From Candidatus Ornithospirochaeta avicola (lineage in GTDB: Bacteria; Spirochaetota; Spirochaetia; Sphaerochaetales; Sphaerochaetaceae): 64,000 nt of DNA. The notes beneath the pieces were generated by a model. That model ran no database searches. It was not told the origin of the DNA and saw nothing but the letters and a program-made list of their open reading frames with translations. The stretch covers positions 1 through 64,000 of the forward strand of contig DXHU01000020.1 of the NCBI GenBank assembly GCA_019113245.1, in the 5' to 3' direction. This document shows positions 9,140 through 18,621 of this stretch, in pieces. The stretch's first letter is position 1. The number at the start of each line of letters is the position of its first letter. A program made the translations under genes and the position numbers.

Positions 9140-10504
9140 ATGGTAATCCTAACACTCAACTGCGGATCATCATCTGCAAAATATCAGGTATATGACTGGA
9201 CAAAGAAAGATGTTCTCTGTGTCGGTGTCGTAGAAAGAATCGGACAGAGCTATTCAACAATCGAACAGAAATCACAGGGCAAGGAAGTATATGAAGACAA
9301 ATTCTCAAGCCCGACACACAAAGAGGCAATCAGCCTCATTCTGAAGATGCTGACAGATGAGAAGTATGGCTGTATCAAGAGCCTTGATGAGATCGGATCT
9401 GTAGGTCACAGAGTCCTTCACGGAGGCGAGCTCTTCAAAAAATCAACACTTGTAACTGATGAGGTTGTTGCTCAGCTTAAGACTCTCATCCCGCTTGGCC
9501 CGCTCCATATGCCGGCAAACATCATGGGAATAGAGGTCGCACGCTCACTCATGCCCAATGTTCCGCAGGCAATAGTCATGGATACAGCATGGCATCAGAC
9601 AATGAGCGAGGAAGCATATATGTATGCTGTCCCGTATGAGTGGTATGAGAAATATAATGTCAGAAGATACGGCTTCCATGGAACAAGCCACCTTTACTGC
9701 GCGAAGAGAGCCGCAGTCCTTCTTGGAAAAGAGAACAAGGACACAAATGTAATCATTCTCCACATTGGAAACGGAGCATCCGCATGCGCTGTAAAGAACG
9801 GAATCTGCATCGACACATCAATGGGTCTTACTCCGCTTGAGGGTCTTGTGATGGGTACAAGAACAGGAGATATGGATCCTGCGATTGTTCCTTACATGGC
9901 AAATAACCTTGGAGTAACTGCATCAGAGATGGATACCCTGATGAACAAGAAGAGCGGCCTGATTGGTCTATGCGGCATGTCTGACAGAAGAGATGTTCAT
10001 AAAGCGGCTGAAAACGGAGATAAGAAAGCTGCGCTTGCAATCAAGATGGAAGCTCACAGAATCAGAAAATATGTCGGTGCTTATGCAGCCCTTCTTGGAA
10101 GAGTTGATGCAATTGTGTTCACAGCCGGTGTCGGAGAAATGGGTGAGCATATCAGAAAGGAATCATTGAAGGGTCTTGAGAACTTTGGAATCATAATCGA
10201 TGAAAAGAAGAACGATCTCTCACACTGCCGCAATGCAGAGACATGCATCTCTAGCGATGACAGCAAGGTCAAGATCTTCGTCATTCCTACAGATGAGGAG
10301 CTTGTAATGACAGAGGATGCTTATGCACTGATGAACGGCACATATGATGTTCATACAAACTTCCATTATGAATTTGAAAACCCTGACTATGTTAACAAGG
10401 CAAGGGCAAGAGGACTTAAAGAGAATCTCAAAAAGCTTCCTGAACTTGAGAGGATCATTGCAGTTCCTCCAAAGAAATCAAGCTGCTCTGTAGCAGGCTG
10501 CTGA
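9140..10504 (+). CDS. ackA: Acetate kinase
   Basis: This 454-residue cytosolic enzyme interconverts acetyl phosphate plus ADP with acetate plus ATP, the ATP-yielding step of acetate fermentation. Family signatures are present: LTLNCGSSSAKY at the N-terminus, RYGFHGTSHLY (residues ~176-186) and DTSMGLTPLEGLVMGTRTGD (near residue 220). The ATG at 9140 has GGGAG six bases upstream; an upstream in-frame start would add 12 residues unlike the family. No pta gene is nearby. The C-terminus has an extra Cys-containing tail (SSCSVAGC). A terminator follows at once. Confidence 0.97.
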   Translation: MVILTLNCGSSSAKYQVYDWTKKDVLCVGVVERIGQSYSTIEQKSQGKEVYEDKFSSPTHKEAISLILKMLTDEKYGCIKSLDEIGSVGHRVLHGGELFKKSTLVTDEVVAQLKTLIPLGPLHMPANIMGIEVARSLMPNVPQAIVMDTAWHQTMSEEAYMYAVPYEWYEKYNVRRYGFHGTSHLYCAKRAAVLLGKENKDTNVIILHIGNGASACAVKNGICIDTSMGLTPLEGLVMGTRTGDMDPAIVPYMANNLGVTASEMDTLMNKKSGLIGLCGMSDRRDVHKAAENGDKKAALAIKMEAHRIRKYVGAYAALLGRVDAIVFTAGVGEMGEHIRKESLKGLENFGIIIDEKKNDLSHCRNAETCISSDDSKVKIFVIPTDEELVMTEDAYALMNGTYDVHTNFHYEFENPDYVNKARARGLKENLKKLPELERIIAVPPKKSSCSVAGC

Positions 10505-10509
10505 GACAT

Positions 10510-10536
10510 GGCCCACTTCGGTGGGTCTTTTTTTTT
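10510..10536 (+). terminator. Rho-independent terminator of ackA
   Basis: The stem GCCCAC/GTGGGT (10511-10516 and 10521-10526) with a TTCG tetraloop is followed by a run of T (10528-10536). Confidence 0.9.
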
Positions 10537-10569
10537 GCTCAAAATTCAGATTTGCGCTTCTCTATTTAT

Positions 10570-11898
10570 ATGGAAATAGATGAAGCGCTCGAATTTTTCA
10601 AGATAAGATACCTTATGCCATACCAGGAGATGGTGATAAGGAACATCATCGAGGCTTTTGATAAAAATGAAAGAAACAACCTTATAACTGTTCTCCCGAC
10701 AGGAGCCGGGAAAAGCCTCTGTTTCATGCTTCCATCATTCATCACAAAGCATTACAGCATTGTCATCTATCCGTTAAATGCGCTTATAAGCGACCAGGAA
10801 AGAAGATATAAGGAAGCATCAATGCCTGTTTCTGTAATAAATGGAAGCCTTAAAAGGGAGGAAAAGGATAAAGAGCTTGAGAGACTGAAGAAAAAGGAAA
10901 GCAGGATACTTCTTACAAACATAGAAAGCCTTCTTTCAATGTACATGCGCGATGACATACTGTTTATGAAAGGGGAAACTGAGCTTTTTGTGCTTGATGA
11001 GGCTCATACAATCGTCACATGGGGAGAGAGTTTCAGAACAAAATTGAAGGAAGTAAAGACAATAATCTCATATATAAAGCCTCATCAGGTCCTCTCATTC
11101 ACAGCAACTCTTGATAAAGAAAGAAAGGAAAAACTGCAGAATCTGATTTATGACAATAAGGCATCATATCTTCATGCATCGAGTGACAGAAAGAACATAT
11201 ATTACCACAGCATATTCACAGACAGCAAAAAAGCAGACATGGAAGAGATAATAAAAGACAGAGATATGAGACCTGCACTTATCTTCTGTTCATCAAGAAA
11301 AGAATGCAAAGAGCTGTATCTTGCCTTCTCTTCTTCATATGAATGCTGGTACTACCATGCCGGACTTGATAAAGAAAACAAAACCAGAATAGAAAAAGAA
11401 TTTTTTAATTCCGAAAACGGAATATTGTTTTCGACTAATGCATATGGAATGGGAGTCGATAAGAAAAACATAAGATGTGTCATACATATGAAGGCGCCAG
11501 AAGACGCGCTTTCTTTTCTCCAGGAATCAGGAAGGGCTGGAAGGGATGGAAAGCTCTCACACTCCTTTGTTCTTGCATCACCGGAAGATGGAGGAATCAG
11601 CAGTGCTTTCACATCAAGCGGGTGCATAAGGAGAAAACTTCTTCTTCTGATGGGAGAAGAAAGAAACAGCAACTGTCTTTTATGCGATAAATGCAACAAG
11701 ATAAAAAGGCTGAGCATAATAGACAGCACGCTGCTTCACTTTGTAAAGAAAAGAAAATTCCTCTATTCTAAGGATTCCCTTATTTTCAATGCGAAGCTTG
11801 GCAGGCTCAAGAGGTGTGAATATGAGGAAATAGAGAATGCCCTAAATCGCCTTTTGAAAGAAGGAAGCATCAGGTCATTTTTCTCCCGCCTCTATTGA
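10570..11898 (+). CDS. Short RecQ-type ATP-dependent DNA helicase
   Basis: This 442-residue superfamily 2 helicase has motif I PTGAGKSLC (residues ~42-50), the DEAH box LDEAH, motif III SFTATL, and motif VI QESGRAGRDG. Downstream is a RecQ-type zinc region C-x(n)-C-LLC-DKC. It ends shortly after this, so it lacks a full winged-helix and the HRDC domain of E. coli RecQ (609 residues). Such short RecQ forms are common, and the role is presumably in DNA repair or recombination. The start is taken as ATG 10570; an in-frame TTG at 10552 is possible. No good ribosome site is seen for either. Confidence 0.85.
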   Translation: MEIDEALEFFKIRYLMPYQEMVIRNIIEAFDKNERNNLITVLPTGAGKSLCFMLPSFITKHYSIVIYPLNALISDQERRYKEASMPVSVINGSLKREEKDKELERLKKKESRILLTNIESLLSMYMRDDILFMKGETELFVLDEAHTIVTWGESFRTKLKEVKTIISYIKPHQVLSFTATLDKERKEKLQNLIYDNKASYLHASSDRKNIYYHSIFTDSKKADMEEIIKDRDMRPALIFCSSRKECKELYLAFSSSYECWYYHAGLDKENKTRIEKEFFNSENGILFSTNAYGMGVDKKNIRCVIHMKAPEDALSFLQESGRAGRDGKLSHSFVLASPEDGGISSAFTSSGCIRRKLLLLMGEERNSNCLLCDKCNKIKRLSIIDSTLLHFVKKRKFLYSKDSLIFNAKLGRLKRCEYEEIENALNRLLKEGSIRSFFSRLY

Positions 11899-11958
11899 AT
11901 TAATTCTTCCATTTGATAAAGGTTGCTGATACAATCAGAAGAGAAAACGGAGGAAATA

Positions 11959-13209
11959 ATGCTGGAAGAACTTCATAGTGTATATCCTTCTCTTTACGGA
12001 AAGGATTACAGCGAAAGCGACATGGACAAAAGATTCTCTTCTCTTGTAGAGAAACATAAAGAGCTTTTCGAGAGAGAAGACATATCTCTTTTCTCTGCAT
12101 CAGGAAGAACAGAGATTGCCGGTAACCATACAGACCATAACCATGGCCTTGTAATCGGTGCTTCTATAAATCTTGACACCATTGCTTGTGTATCAAGAAG
12201 AGATGACATGCGTGTAATTCTCTCATCCGAGGGATTCCCGACTGTTGATGTCGATGTCTCTGACCTTGAAATAAAGGATGAAGAGGCAAACAGCACAAAT
12301 GCTCTTTTAAGAGGAATTGCTAAAGGATTTCTGAATAAAGGACTTAAAATCGGCGGCTTTAATGCAAACACTACAACAAGAGTCCTGAAAGGAAGCGGTC
12401 TGAGCAGCTCTGCCGCAATCGAAGTGCTCTGCGCTGAGATTTTCAACAACCTCTTTAATGACGATGTGCTTTCCCCTGTTGAACTTGCAAAAATCGGACA
12501 GTATGCAGAAAATGTATATTTCAAGAAACCAAGCGGACTGCTTGACCAGATAGCATGTGCAAACGGAGGTCTTGTTGAAATCGACTTTGAAGACAACAGC
12601 AATCCTAAGGTGACCAAGCTTGAAGCAGACTTTGCATCTCAGGGATACAGTATTGTAATCACTGATACAAAAGGAAATCATGCGAATCTTACAGGAGAGT
12701 ATGCCTCCATTCCTCCAGAGATGAAGAGTGTTGCCAGATTCTTTGGAAAGGAAGTTCTCAGACAAGTCAGTTTTGATGAGTTCAAAAAGAATATAAAAGA
12801 AATCAGAGAAGCAGTCAAAAATGACAGGGCGCTTTTAAGGGCATACCACTTCTTCAAAGAAAATGAAAGAGTCGAGATGATGTCAAAAGAACTGAGAGAA
12901 GGAAACATCGATACATTTTTAATGCTAGTTGAGGAATCAGGAAACTCATCATTCCGTTTCCTTCAGAATGTCTATCCTGCCTCTCAGAGTGCAGATCAGG
13001 GGCTTTCTCTTGCAATTGCAATCAGTGAGGATGTGCTTGCCGGAGATGGTGCTGTACGCGTGCATGGAGGAGGCTTTGCAGGAACAATCCAGGCATACGT
13101 GCCATCATATCTGCTTGAAAAATACATCAGTGCAATGGAAAATCTATTTGGAGAAGATGCATGCACAGTTATCGCAATCAGAAACGTTCCTGTATGCAGA
13201 ATATTCTGA
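11959..13209 (+). CDS. galK: Galactokinase
   Basis: This 416-residue GHMP-family kinase phosphorylates galactose to galactose-1-phosphate with ATP. The GalK signature GRTEIAGNHTDHNHG is near residue 50, the ATP loop KGSGLSSSAAIE near residue 140 and the C-terminal VRVHGGGFAGTIQAY near residue 370. Start ATG 11959 has a strong CGGAGG ribosome site five bases upstream. No galT or galE lies beside it; an aldose-1-epimerase-like gene is at 23450. Confidence 0.93.
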   Translation: MLEELHSVYPSLYGKDYSESDMDKRFSSLVEKHKELFEREDISLFSASGRTEIAGNHTDHNHGLVIGASINLDTIACVSRRDDMRVILSSEGFPTVDVDVSDLEIKDEEANSTNALLRGIAKGFLNKGLKIGGFNANTTTRVLKGSGLSSSAAIEVLCAEIFNNLFNDDVLSPVELAKIGQYAENVYFKKPSGLLDQIACANGGLVEIDFEDNSNPKVTKLEADFASQGYSIVITDTKGNHANLTGEYASIPPEMKSVARFFGKEVLRQVSFDEFKKNIKEIREAVKNDRALLRAYHFFKENERVEMMSKELREGNIDTFLMLVEESGNSSFRFLQNVYPASQSADQGLSLAIAISEDVLAGDGAVRVHGGGFAGTIQAYVPSYLLEKYISAMENLFGEDACTVIAIRNVPVCRIF

Positions 13210-13229
13210 TATAAGAAATTAGCACTTTG

Positions 13230-13418
13230 TCATGATTCCTTACTTATATTACCGGAAAGTTGTTTCCGGCATTTGTTTTCACCTTTTGTGCCAGTTTTCT
13301 GGCATGATGATGAATATGGGCATGATATGCATTTTCCTCTCTTCTTTGCCCTCAATATTTTAAACAAAGCAAGAAGAACAAGAACAAGAATTATTATAAA
13401 AAGAATAATGTCTGCCAT
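13230..13418 (-). CDS. Small Cys-rich membrane protein of the FeoB-associated type
   Basis: This 62-residue protein has one N-terminal membrane segment (ADIILFIIILVLVLLALFKIL) followed by a basic, Cys-rich tail with C-x2-C-x5-C spacing (CISCPYSSSC). That layout matches the FeoB-associated Cys-rich membrane proteins that often follow feoB. No feoA or feoB gene is in the window, so it stands alone here. Its 3' codons overlap the galK terminator hairpin. The ribosome site is weak. Confidence 0.6.
   Translation of the reverse strand: MADIILFIIILVLVLLALFKILRAKKRGKCISCPYSSSCQKTGTKGENKCRKQLSGNISKES
13252..13279 (+). terminator. Probable terminator of galK
   Basis: A perfect stem CCGGAAA/TTTCCGG (13252-13258 and 13263-13269) with a 4-base loop is followed by CATTTGTTTTC. 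It lies 42 bases past the galK stop and inside the last codons of the convergent small gene. Confidence 0.65.
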
Positions 13419-13537
13419 CTGTTTAAAATCTAACAGAAATCTTCTTAGCTTGAAAGATGATTGCCGATTAAAAAAACATAAACAGGTTATGGATATTTCC
13501 TCACTCTTCTGATATATATTCTTTCTGGAGTGTCAAC

Positions 13538-14890
13538 ATGATAAATGATGATAATGCGATTACCAGCGGCGTTATCTGGAAACAACTGCTCATATTCTTC
13601 TTTCCAATACTTTTTGGAACCTTTTTCCAGCAGCTATACAACACAGCAGATGCCATCATTGTAGGACAGTTCCTTGGAAAGGAAGCTCTTGCTGCTGTGG
13701 GAGGAGGAACAAGCACAATAATAAACCTGCTTGTAGGATTCTTTACAGGAATAGCAACAGGATCCACTGTCATAATAAGCCAGTTCTTCGGCGCCCGAGA
13801 TATGGAAAGGACGAATAAGGCAATACATACTGCTATCGGGATTGCTTTAGCTGGCGGAATAATAATTGCAGGTGCAGGCTTTTTTACAACAGAATACATG
13901 CTAAACCTTATCGGCACTCCTGATGATGTAATGCCGCTTGCCGAAGAGTACATGAAGATTTTCTTCCTTGGAAGCGTGTTCAACACACTCTACAATATGG
14001 GATCCGGTGTCTTCAGGGCACTTGGAGACAGCAAGAAACCGCTGTATTTCCTGATTGTAAGCTGTGCTGTGAACATTGTTCTGGACATTCTTTTTGTAGG
14101 ACCGCTTAAAATGGGTGTTGCAGGAGCTGCATGGGCAACAATCTCCAGCCAGATGATTTCTGCACTGCTCTGTCTTGTTTACCTGAGAAAAGAGAAGGAA
14201 GAAATCCGCTATCATATTACAAAAACATCTCTTAATCCTTTCATGGTCAAAAGAACGATGCAGATTGGGCTTCCTGCAGGAATTCAGTCAGTGCTCTACA
14301 CTATAAGCAACCTGATCCTTCAGGCTCATGTCAACGGATTTGGAACAGATACTGCCGCAGCGTGGGCCGCCTATGGCAAGATTGACTCTCTTTTCTGGCT
14401 TGCAATAAACGCATTCGGCCTTGCAGTTACAACATTCATCGGACAGAACTACGGTGCGGGACTTTACGACAGAGTGAGAAAAGGCGTAAGGACAAGTGTT
14501 CTGATGGCAAGTGTGCTCACAATATCGCTTTCCATCCTCTTCATGTTCTTCGGGCGCTTCTTCTTAATGCTGTTTGCATCTGATGAACAGGTGCTTTCAA
14601 TTGGAATGAGCATTTTAATACTTTTAGTGCCCACATGGATCACATATATGCCGATTGAGGTGTTTTCCGGAGCGATGAGGGGGTGCGGAAAGACCTTGAT
14701 TCCGACAATAATAACATGTGTCGGAATATGCGGATTCAGGATAATCTGGCTTGAAGGCGCCACAAGAATACTCAACACGATTGGAACCGTGATGTTCTGC
14801 TATCCGTCATCATGGCTCCTTGCATCTGTTGCTCTTATTGTCTACTACAAGAAAGGAAATATTCTTAATGATCAGAACAAAAGAGTATAA
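13538..14890 (+). CDS. MATE-family multidrug or cation efflux transporter
   Basis: This 450-residue integral membrane protein has about 12 hydrophobic segments in two related halves. The first half carries FFPILFGTFFQQLYNTADAIIVGQFLG and the second begins near MQIGLPAGIQSVLYTISNLI, the repeat pattern of MATE (NorM/DinF-like) proteins. They export drugs or metabolites using Na+ or H+; the substrate cannot be told from sequence. CTGGAG lies 7 bases before the ATG. Its 3' end overlaps thrC by 19 bases in convergent orientation. Confidence 0.9.
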   Translation: MINDDNAITSGVIWKQLLIFFFPILFGTFFQQLYNTADAIIVGQFLGKEALAAVGGGTSTIINLLVGFFTGIATGSTVIISQFFGARDMERTNKAIHTAIGIALAGGIIIAGAGFFTTEYMLNLIGTPDDVMPLAEEYMKIFFLGSVFNTLYNMGSGVFRALGDSKKPLYFLIVSCAVNIVLDILFVGPLKMGVAGAAWATISSQMISALLCLVYLRKEKEEIRYHITKTSLNPFMVKRTMQIGLPAGIQSVLYTISNLILQAHVNGFGTDTAAAWAAYGKIDSLFWLAINAFGLAVTTFIGQNYGAGLYDRVRKGVRTSVLMASVLTISLSILFMFFGRFFLMLFASDEQVLSIGMSILILLVPTWITYMPIEVFSGAMRGCGKTLIPTIITCVGICGFRIIWLEGATRILNTIGTVMFCYPSSWLLASVALIVYYKKGNILNDQNKRV

Positions 14891-16125
14891 GAAGCATCAA
14901 TTACGCTGTATTCCTGCTTTTTCTCAAGCATTCTGAAAAGATTCTCCGGTATTGCTACAGCATTTCCTATAATGGGCTCAACTATGTCATAGAACTTTGC
15001 TGGATGGGCTGTTGCTACAACAATTGATGGCAGGCCAGCCAGGTATTTTCTCCTTACATATTCTCCACATGCAGTATGAGGACATATTGCATGCCTCTTC
15101 TCATCCCATTCTCTCTTGATAGTATCCCTTATCTCATCATCGCTGACGCTGTATGCAGAAACATTGTTCTTGAATTCCTCATAATCAGAAAAGAGATCAA
15201 AAAGGCGCTCAATATTGCTTGGTGCACCCACATCCATTGCATTTGCAAGAGTGGCTATGCTTGCCCTCTTTTTATATACACCGCTTTCAAGATAATCAAG
15301 GACTGTCCTGTTTGAATTAAGCGCAAGGGTTATGGATTTTATGGGAGAGCCCATCTTCTTTGCCCAATAGCATGCTGTTGCATTTCCCACATTCCCGCTG
15401 GGGATTATGAAAACAGGCATTTCATTGTAAGTCAGGAAATAGAGATAGGATGAATAGACATAATACACACATTGAGGAAGAAGGCGGGCAATATTTATGC
15501 TGTTTGCACTTGTAAGGCCCTCTATGCTCTCATCCATGAATGCATCCTTGACCATCTTCTGGCAATCATCGAAGCTTCCCCTGACAGCATAGCTCTTAAT
15601 GTTCTCTCCCCATGTTGTAAGCTGTGCCTGCTGGCGCTCTGAGACGCGGGAGAGCGGAAAGAGCACGCGCACCTCTATATTCTCTTTTTTGAAGAAAGCA
15701 GAGGCAACCGCCCCACCTGTGTCACCGCTTGTTGCGACAAGCACTGTCCTTTTCTCACCTCTTTTTTTGAGGATGTATTCCATGCATGAAGAAAGGAATC
15801 TGGCCCCGAAATCCTTAAATGCAGATGTAGGACCATATATCAGCTCAAGTGTGTCTGCTCCTCCATCCCTTCTTGTCGGAACTGGAAAATTGAAAGCTGA
15901 TATGCATATTCTCTTCATCTCATCCTCATCAATATCTTCAGAGAAGAAGGGATAAAGGACAGAAGAGGCAACTGATGCATAAGAAGAAAAATCGAGGGAG
16001 GAAAAATCGATGGAGGGGAAATACTCAGGAACAAAGAGTCCCCCGTCCTCTGCCAGGCCCATTAAAAGTGCATCTGAAGCACTGACCAGCTTCTTTTCTT
16101 TATCGCGCGTTGAATAGAATCTCAT
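14872..16125 (-). CDS. thrC: Threonine synthase
   Basis: This 417-residue PLP enzyme converts O-phosphohomoserine to threonine. It shows the fungal/E. coli-type layout: RFYSTRD at the N-terminus, the PLP lysine in YGPTSAFKDFGARF (near residue 105), and ATSGDTGGAVASAFF, the phosphate loop. The start at ATG 16125 has GGGGG five bases upstream. It lies 10 bases after the ThrA-like gene and is clearly its operon partner. A second, zinc-ribbon threonine-synthase-like protein is encoded at 62467. Confidence 0.95.
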   Translation of the reverse strand: MRFYSTRDKEKKLVSASDALLMGLAEDGGLFVPEYFPSIDFSSLDFSSYASVASSVLYPFFSEDIDEDEMKRICISAFNFPVPTRRDGGADTLELIYGPTSAFKDFGARFLSSCMEYILKKRGEKRTVLVATSGDTGGAVASAFFKKENIEVRVLFPLSRVSERQQAQLTTWGENIKSYAVRGSFDDCQKMVKDAFMDESIEGLTSANSINIARLLPQCVYYVYSSYLYFLTYNEMPVFIIPSGNVGNATACYWAKKMGSPIKSITLALNSNRTVLDYLESGVYKKRASIATLANAMDVGAPSNIERLFDLFSDYEEFKNNVSAYSVSDDEIRDTIKREWDEKRHAICPHTACGEYVRRKYLAGLPSIVVATAHPAKFYDIVEPIIGNAVAIPENLFRMLEKKQEYSVIDASYTLLF

Positions 16126-16135
16126 AAATACCCCC

Positions 16136-18532
16136 TTATACTCTTGAGCCAAGATATTCGCCAAGGCGAAGTATATCTGCGAACACACCTGCTGCAGTAA
16201 CCTGAGGGCCTGCACCCGGTCCTTTTATAACAAGAGGCTGGACTTTGTAGCGTTCTGTTGTAAACTGTATGACATTGTCTGTCCCACTTGCCTGAGAAAA
16301 AGGATGCTTCTCATCATAGAATGCAAGATCCACACGGCATTTTCCATCCTCCACACATCCGGTGTATCTGAGCTTTTTGCCGTCTTTTCTTGCCATCTCG
16401 TATAAAGATGAAATCTCCTCATCCATTTCCTCAAGCCTAATGAAGAACTCCTCAAGAGACACTTCCCTTAAATCCTCTGGTACAAGATTTCTCACAGGTA
16501 TCTCGCTTATCTCTGTCTTATATCCAAGCTCCCTGGCAACTATGCAGGTCTTTCTTGCAACATCCATTCCAGAAAGATCATCCCTCGGATCAGGTTCAGT
16601 ATAGCCCATCTCATATGCTTTTCTGACAAGATGGGAAAAAGGAAGAGAGCCATCATATGAGGAAAAAAGCCATGCCAGCGTTCCGCTGAATATTCCTTCC
16701 ACCTTCTTCACATCATCCCCGGTTTCTCTTAAATCCTTCAGCGTCACGATAATCGGCAGTCCTGCTCCGACAGTAGTCTCGTAATAGAACTTGCTTCCTG
16801 TTTTTCTGGAGATGTCAAAAAGGCTCTTATAATACTCATACGGAGCACTTGCTGCCTTCTTGTTAGGAGTCACAATATGAAATCCCTTTTCCATCAGAGA
16901 ATAATACTTGAGTGCAAGATCATTGCTTGAAGTGCAGTCAACTATGACCTTATGAGGATAATATGATGCACCCACATGCTCAAGGAAAATCTGTTCGTTG
17001 TATTTTATCTTCTGTCTGTCAAAATCCTCTCTCCAGGATCGGAGGTCGATTCCTTCATCAGAGAGCATCATGTAGCCACGCCTTGCAATTGCCCTTACTC
17101 TGAGATCAAGGTCAAATGTCTCTTTGAGTCTCACCCTCTCGCGTGCAAGCTGGTCAAGAAGAGTTCCTCCGATGTTTCCTGGCCCGTAAAGCCCGATTGA
17201 AAGAGTCTGCTCTGAAAGGAAAAATGTTGAGTGCAGGCTTCTGAGAGCTTTCTTTGAATCCTTCTCACTGATGACTGCGGATATATTCCTTTCACTGGAG
17301 CCCTGTGCGATTGCCTGCACATTTACCCCTGAGCGGGCAAGAGAGGAGAAAAAGAGGCCTGCAGTTCCTACTGAGCCGCTCATATTGTCGCCTACAACGG
17401 CAAGAATGGCCACATCATCAGCAATGGAGATATTGTTTATTGCTCCGCTTTCTATCTCGTACATGAATTCCCTGTTTATTGTGCGCTCAGCTTTCCTCCC
17501 ATCAGTCTTTCTGATTGCAAAACAGATTGAATATTCGCTGGAGGCCTGGGATATGAAAATGACACTTATCTTCTCTCTCTTAAGAGATGAAAAAAGACGT
17601 GCAGATATTCCCGGTATTCCGGAAAGCCCTCCTCCTTCTATGTTTACAAGCACTATGTTTCTGACAACACTGAAGGCACGTGCGTTCTTTTCCTTCCCGC
17701 TCTTTTTTCTCGATATTAAAGTTCCCTTGTTCTCGATATCTGAAAAATATCTTAAATAGATATCAAGTCCTTTAAGCTGTGCGGGGAGAAACGAGTGAGG
17801 ATGGATTATTGGAGCTCCGAAGAAGCTCAGTTCCGTTGCCTCCTCATAGCTCAGGCTCTCAATGACATGTGCTGAAGGCACATCCTTTATGCTTGCTGTG
17901 CGGAGAAGTGATTTTGAGTTCCAGAATACAAGATCAGCCTGAACCTTTGATGCAATCAATGATGCCTCATATTCACTTTCACCTTCATCTCTGACTTTTC
18001 CTGATGCATCTGAATAAGCAAGAGGAGACGGCATCTTGCCATACACAAATGAAACTTCATCAGACCAATCTTCCTTTTCAAGCGCACAGGCTGCATCAAT
18101 GAGGGAGGATGATAGAGAAAGCTGCAAGGCCCTGTTTTTCAAAATAAGACAGATAAAATATGAAGTAAGAGAATCAAGATAATCCTCTGCCTCAAGACTG
18201 GCCTTGCCTAGAAGCCAGATTACTCTTAAAACTTCCTCTGCCTTTAAAAAAGCAGAATCTATCTCATCAGCTGAGAATTCAGAGCTCTTTTTCACTACGT
18301 TCTCTGCAAGTTCCATATAGGCATTCCGCACTTTCTCCAAACTTGCCCAGAGTCTTTCATCTTTCTTCTCTGCGCTCCTAATAAGATGCGTGAAGGCAAG
18401 CTCTCCGTTTCTCACAGGAGAAATCACGAATACTTTATTATCACCATCTTCTTTCTGTATCTTGAAAAGTTTTTCGATGCTGCTCTTGCTTGTCAGCAGT
18501 GCCCCGTCAAGCGCGTGTACCTGGATTGCCAT
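16136..18532 (-). CDS. Fused aspartokinase-homoserine dehydrogenase (ThrA-like) with degenerate kinase half
   Basis: The 798-residue protein has the ThrA domain order: aspartokinase-like region (1-~300), two ACT domains (~305-450, e.g. ILVNIEGGGLSGIPGISARLF and VAILAVVGDNMSGSVGTAGLFF), then homoserine dehydrogenase (~455-798). The dehydrogenase half looks intact: GLYGPGNIGGTLLDQ for NAD(P), TPNKKA, ETTVGAGLPII, GIFSGTLAW and DPRDDLSGMDVARK. The kinase half lacks the N-terminal K-F-G-G-T-S motif (here VHALDGALLT), and the G-S-D-Y-S segment is replaced by GESEYEAS. I infer that it acts as a homoserine dehydrogenase with regulatory domains. AGGTGG lies 4 bases before the ATG, inside a small inverted repeat (18533-18554). 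Confidence 0.85.
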   Translation of the reverse strand: MAIQVHALDGALLTSKSSIEKLFKIQKEDGDNKVFVISPVRNGELAFTHLIRSAEKKDERLWASLEKVRNAYMELAENVVKKSSEFSADEIDSAFLKAEEVLRVIWLLGKASLEAEDYLDSLTSYFICLILKNRALQLSLSSSLIDAACALEKEDWSDEVSFVYGKMPSPLAYSDASGKVRDEGESEYEASLIASKVQADLVFWNSKSLLRTASIKDVPSAHVIESLSYEEATELSFFGAPIIHPHSFLPAQLKGLDIYLRYFSDIENKGTLISRKKSGKEKNARAFSVVRNIVLVNIEGGGLSGIPGISARLFSSLKREKISVIFISQASSEYSICFAIRKTDGRKAERTINREFMYEIESGAINNISIADDVAILAVVGDNMSGSVGTAGLFFSSLARSGVNVQAIAQGSSERNISAVISEKDSKKALRSLHSTFFLSEQTLSIGLYGPGNIGGTLLDQLARERVRLKETFDLDLRVRAIARRGYMMLSDEGIDLRSWREDFDRQKIKYNEQIFLEHVGASYYPHKVIVDCTSSNDLALKYYSLMEKGFHIVTPNKKAASAPYEYYKSLFDISRKTGSKFYYETTVGAGLPIIVTLKDLRETGDDVKKVEGIFSGTLAWLFSSYDGSLPFSHLVRKAYEMGYTEPDPRDDLSGMDVARKTCIVARELGYKTEISEIPVRNLVPEDLREVSLEEFFIRLEEMDEEISSLYEMARKDGKKLRYTGCVEDGKCRVDLAFYDEKHPFSQASGTDNVIQFTTERYKVQPLVIKGPGAGPQVTAAGVFADILRLGEYLGSRV

Positions 18533-18570
18533 ATTACCACCTTTTTCTGGTAATTATGACAGAAAAAAGT

Positions 18571-18601
18571 GAATAAAAAAAGCTCCAGAAACGGAGCTTT
18601 T
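18571..18601 (-). terminator. Rho-independent terminator of rpmB
   Basis: The stem AGCTCC/GGAGCT (18581-18586 and 18593-18598) is preceded on the plus strand by AATAAAAAA, which gives a U tract on the minus strand after rpmB. The plus strand also has a short TTTT. Confidence 0.85.
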
Positions 18602-18621
18602 CAGTTTAAAGAGCTGAAAGA

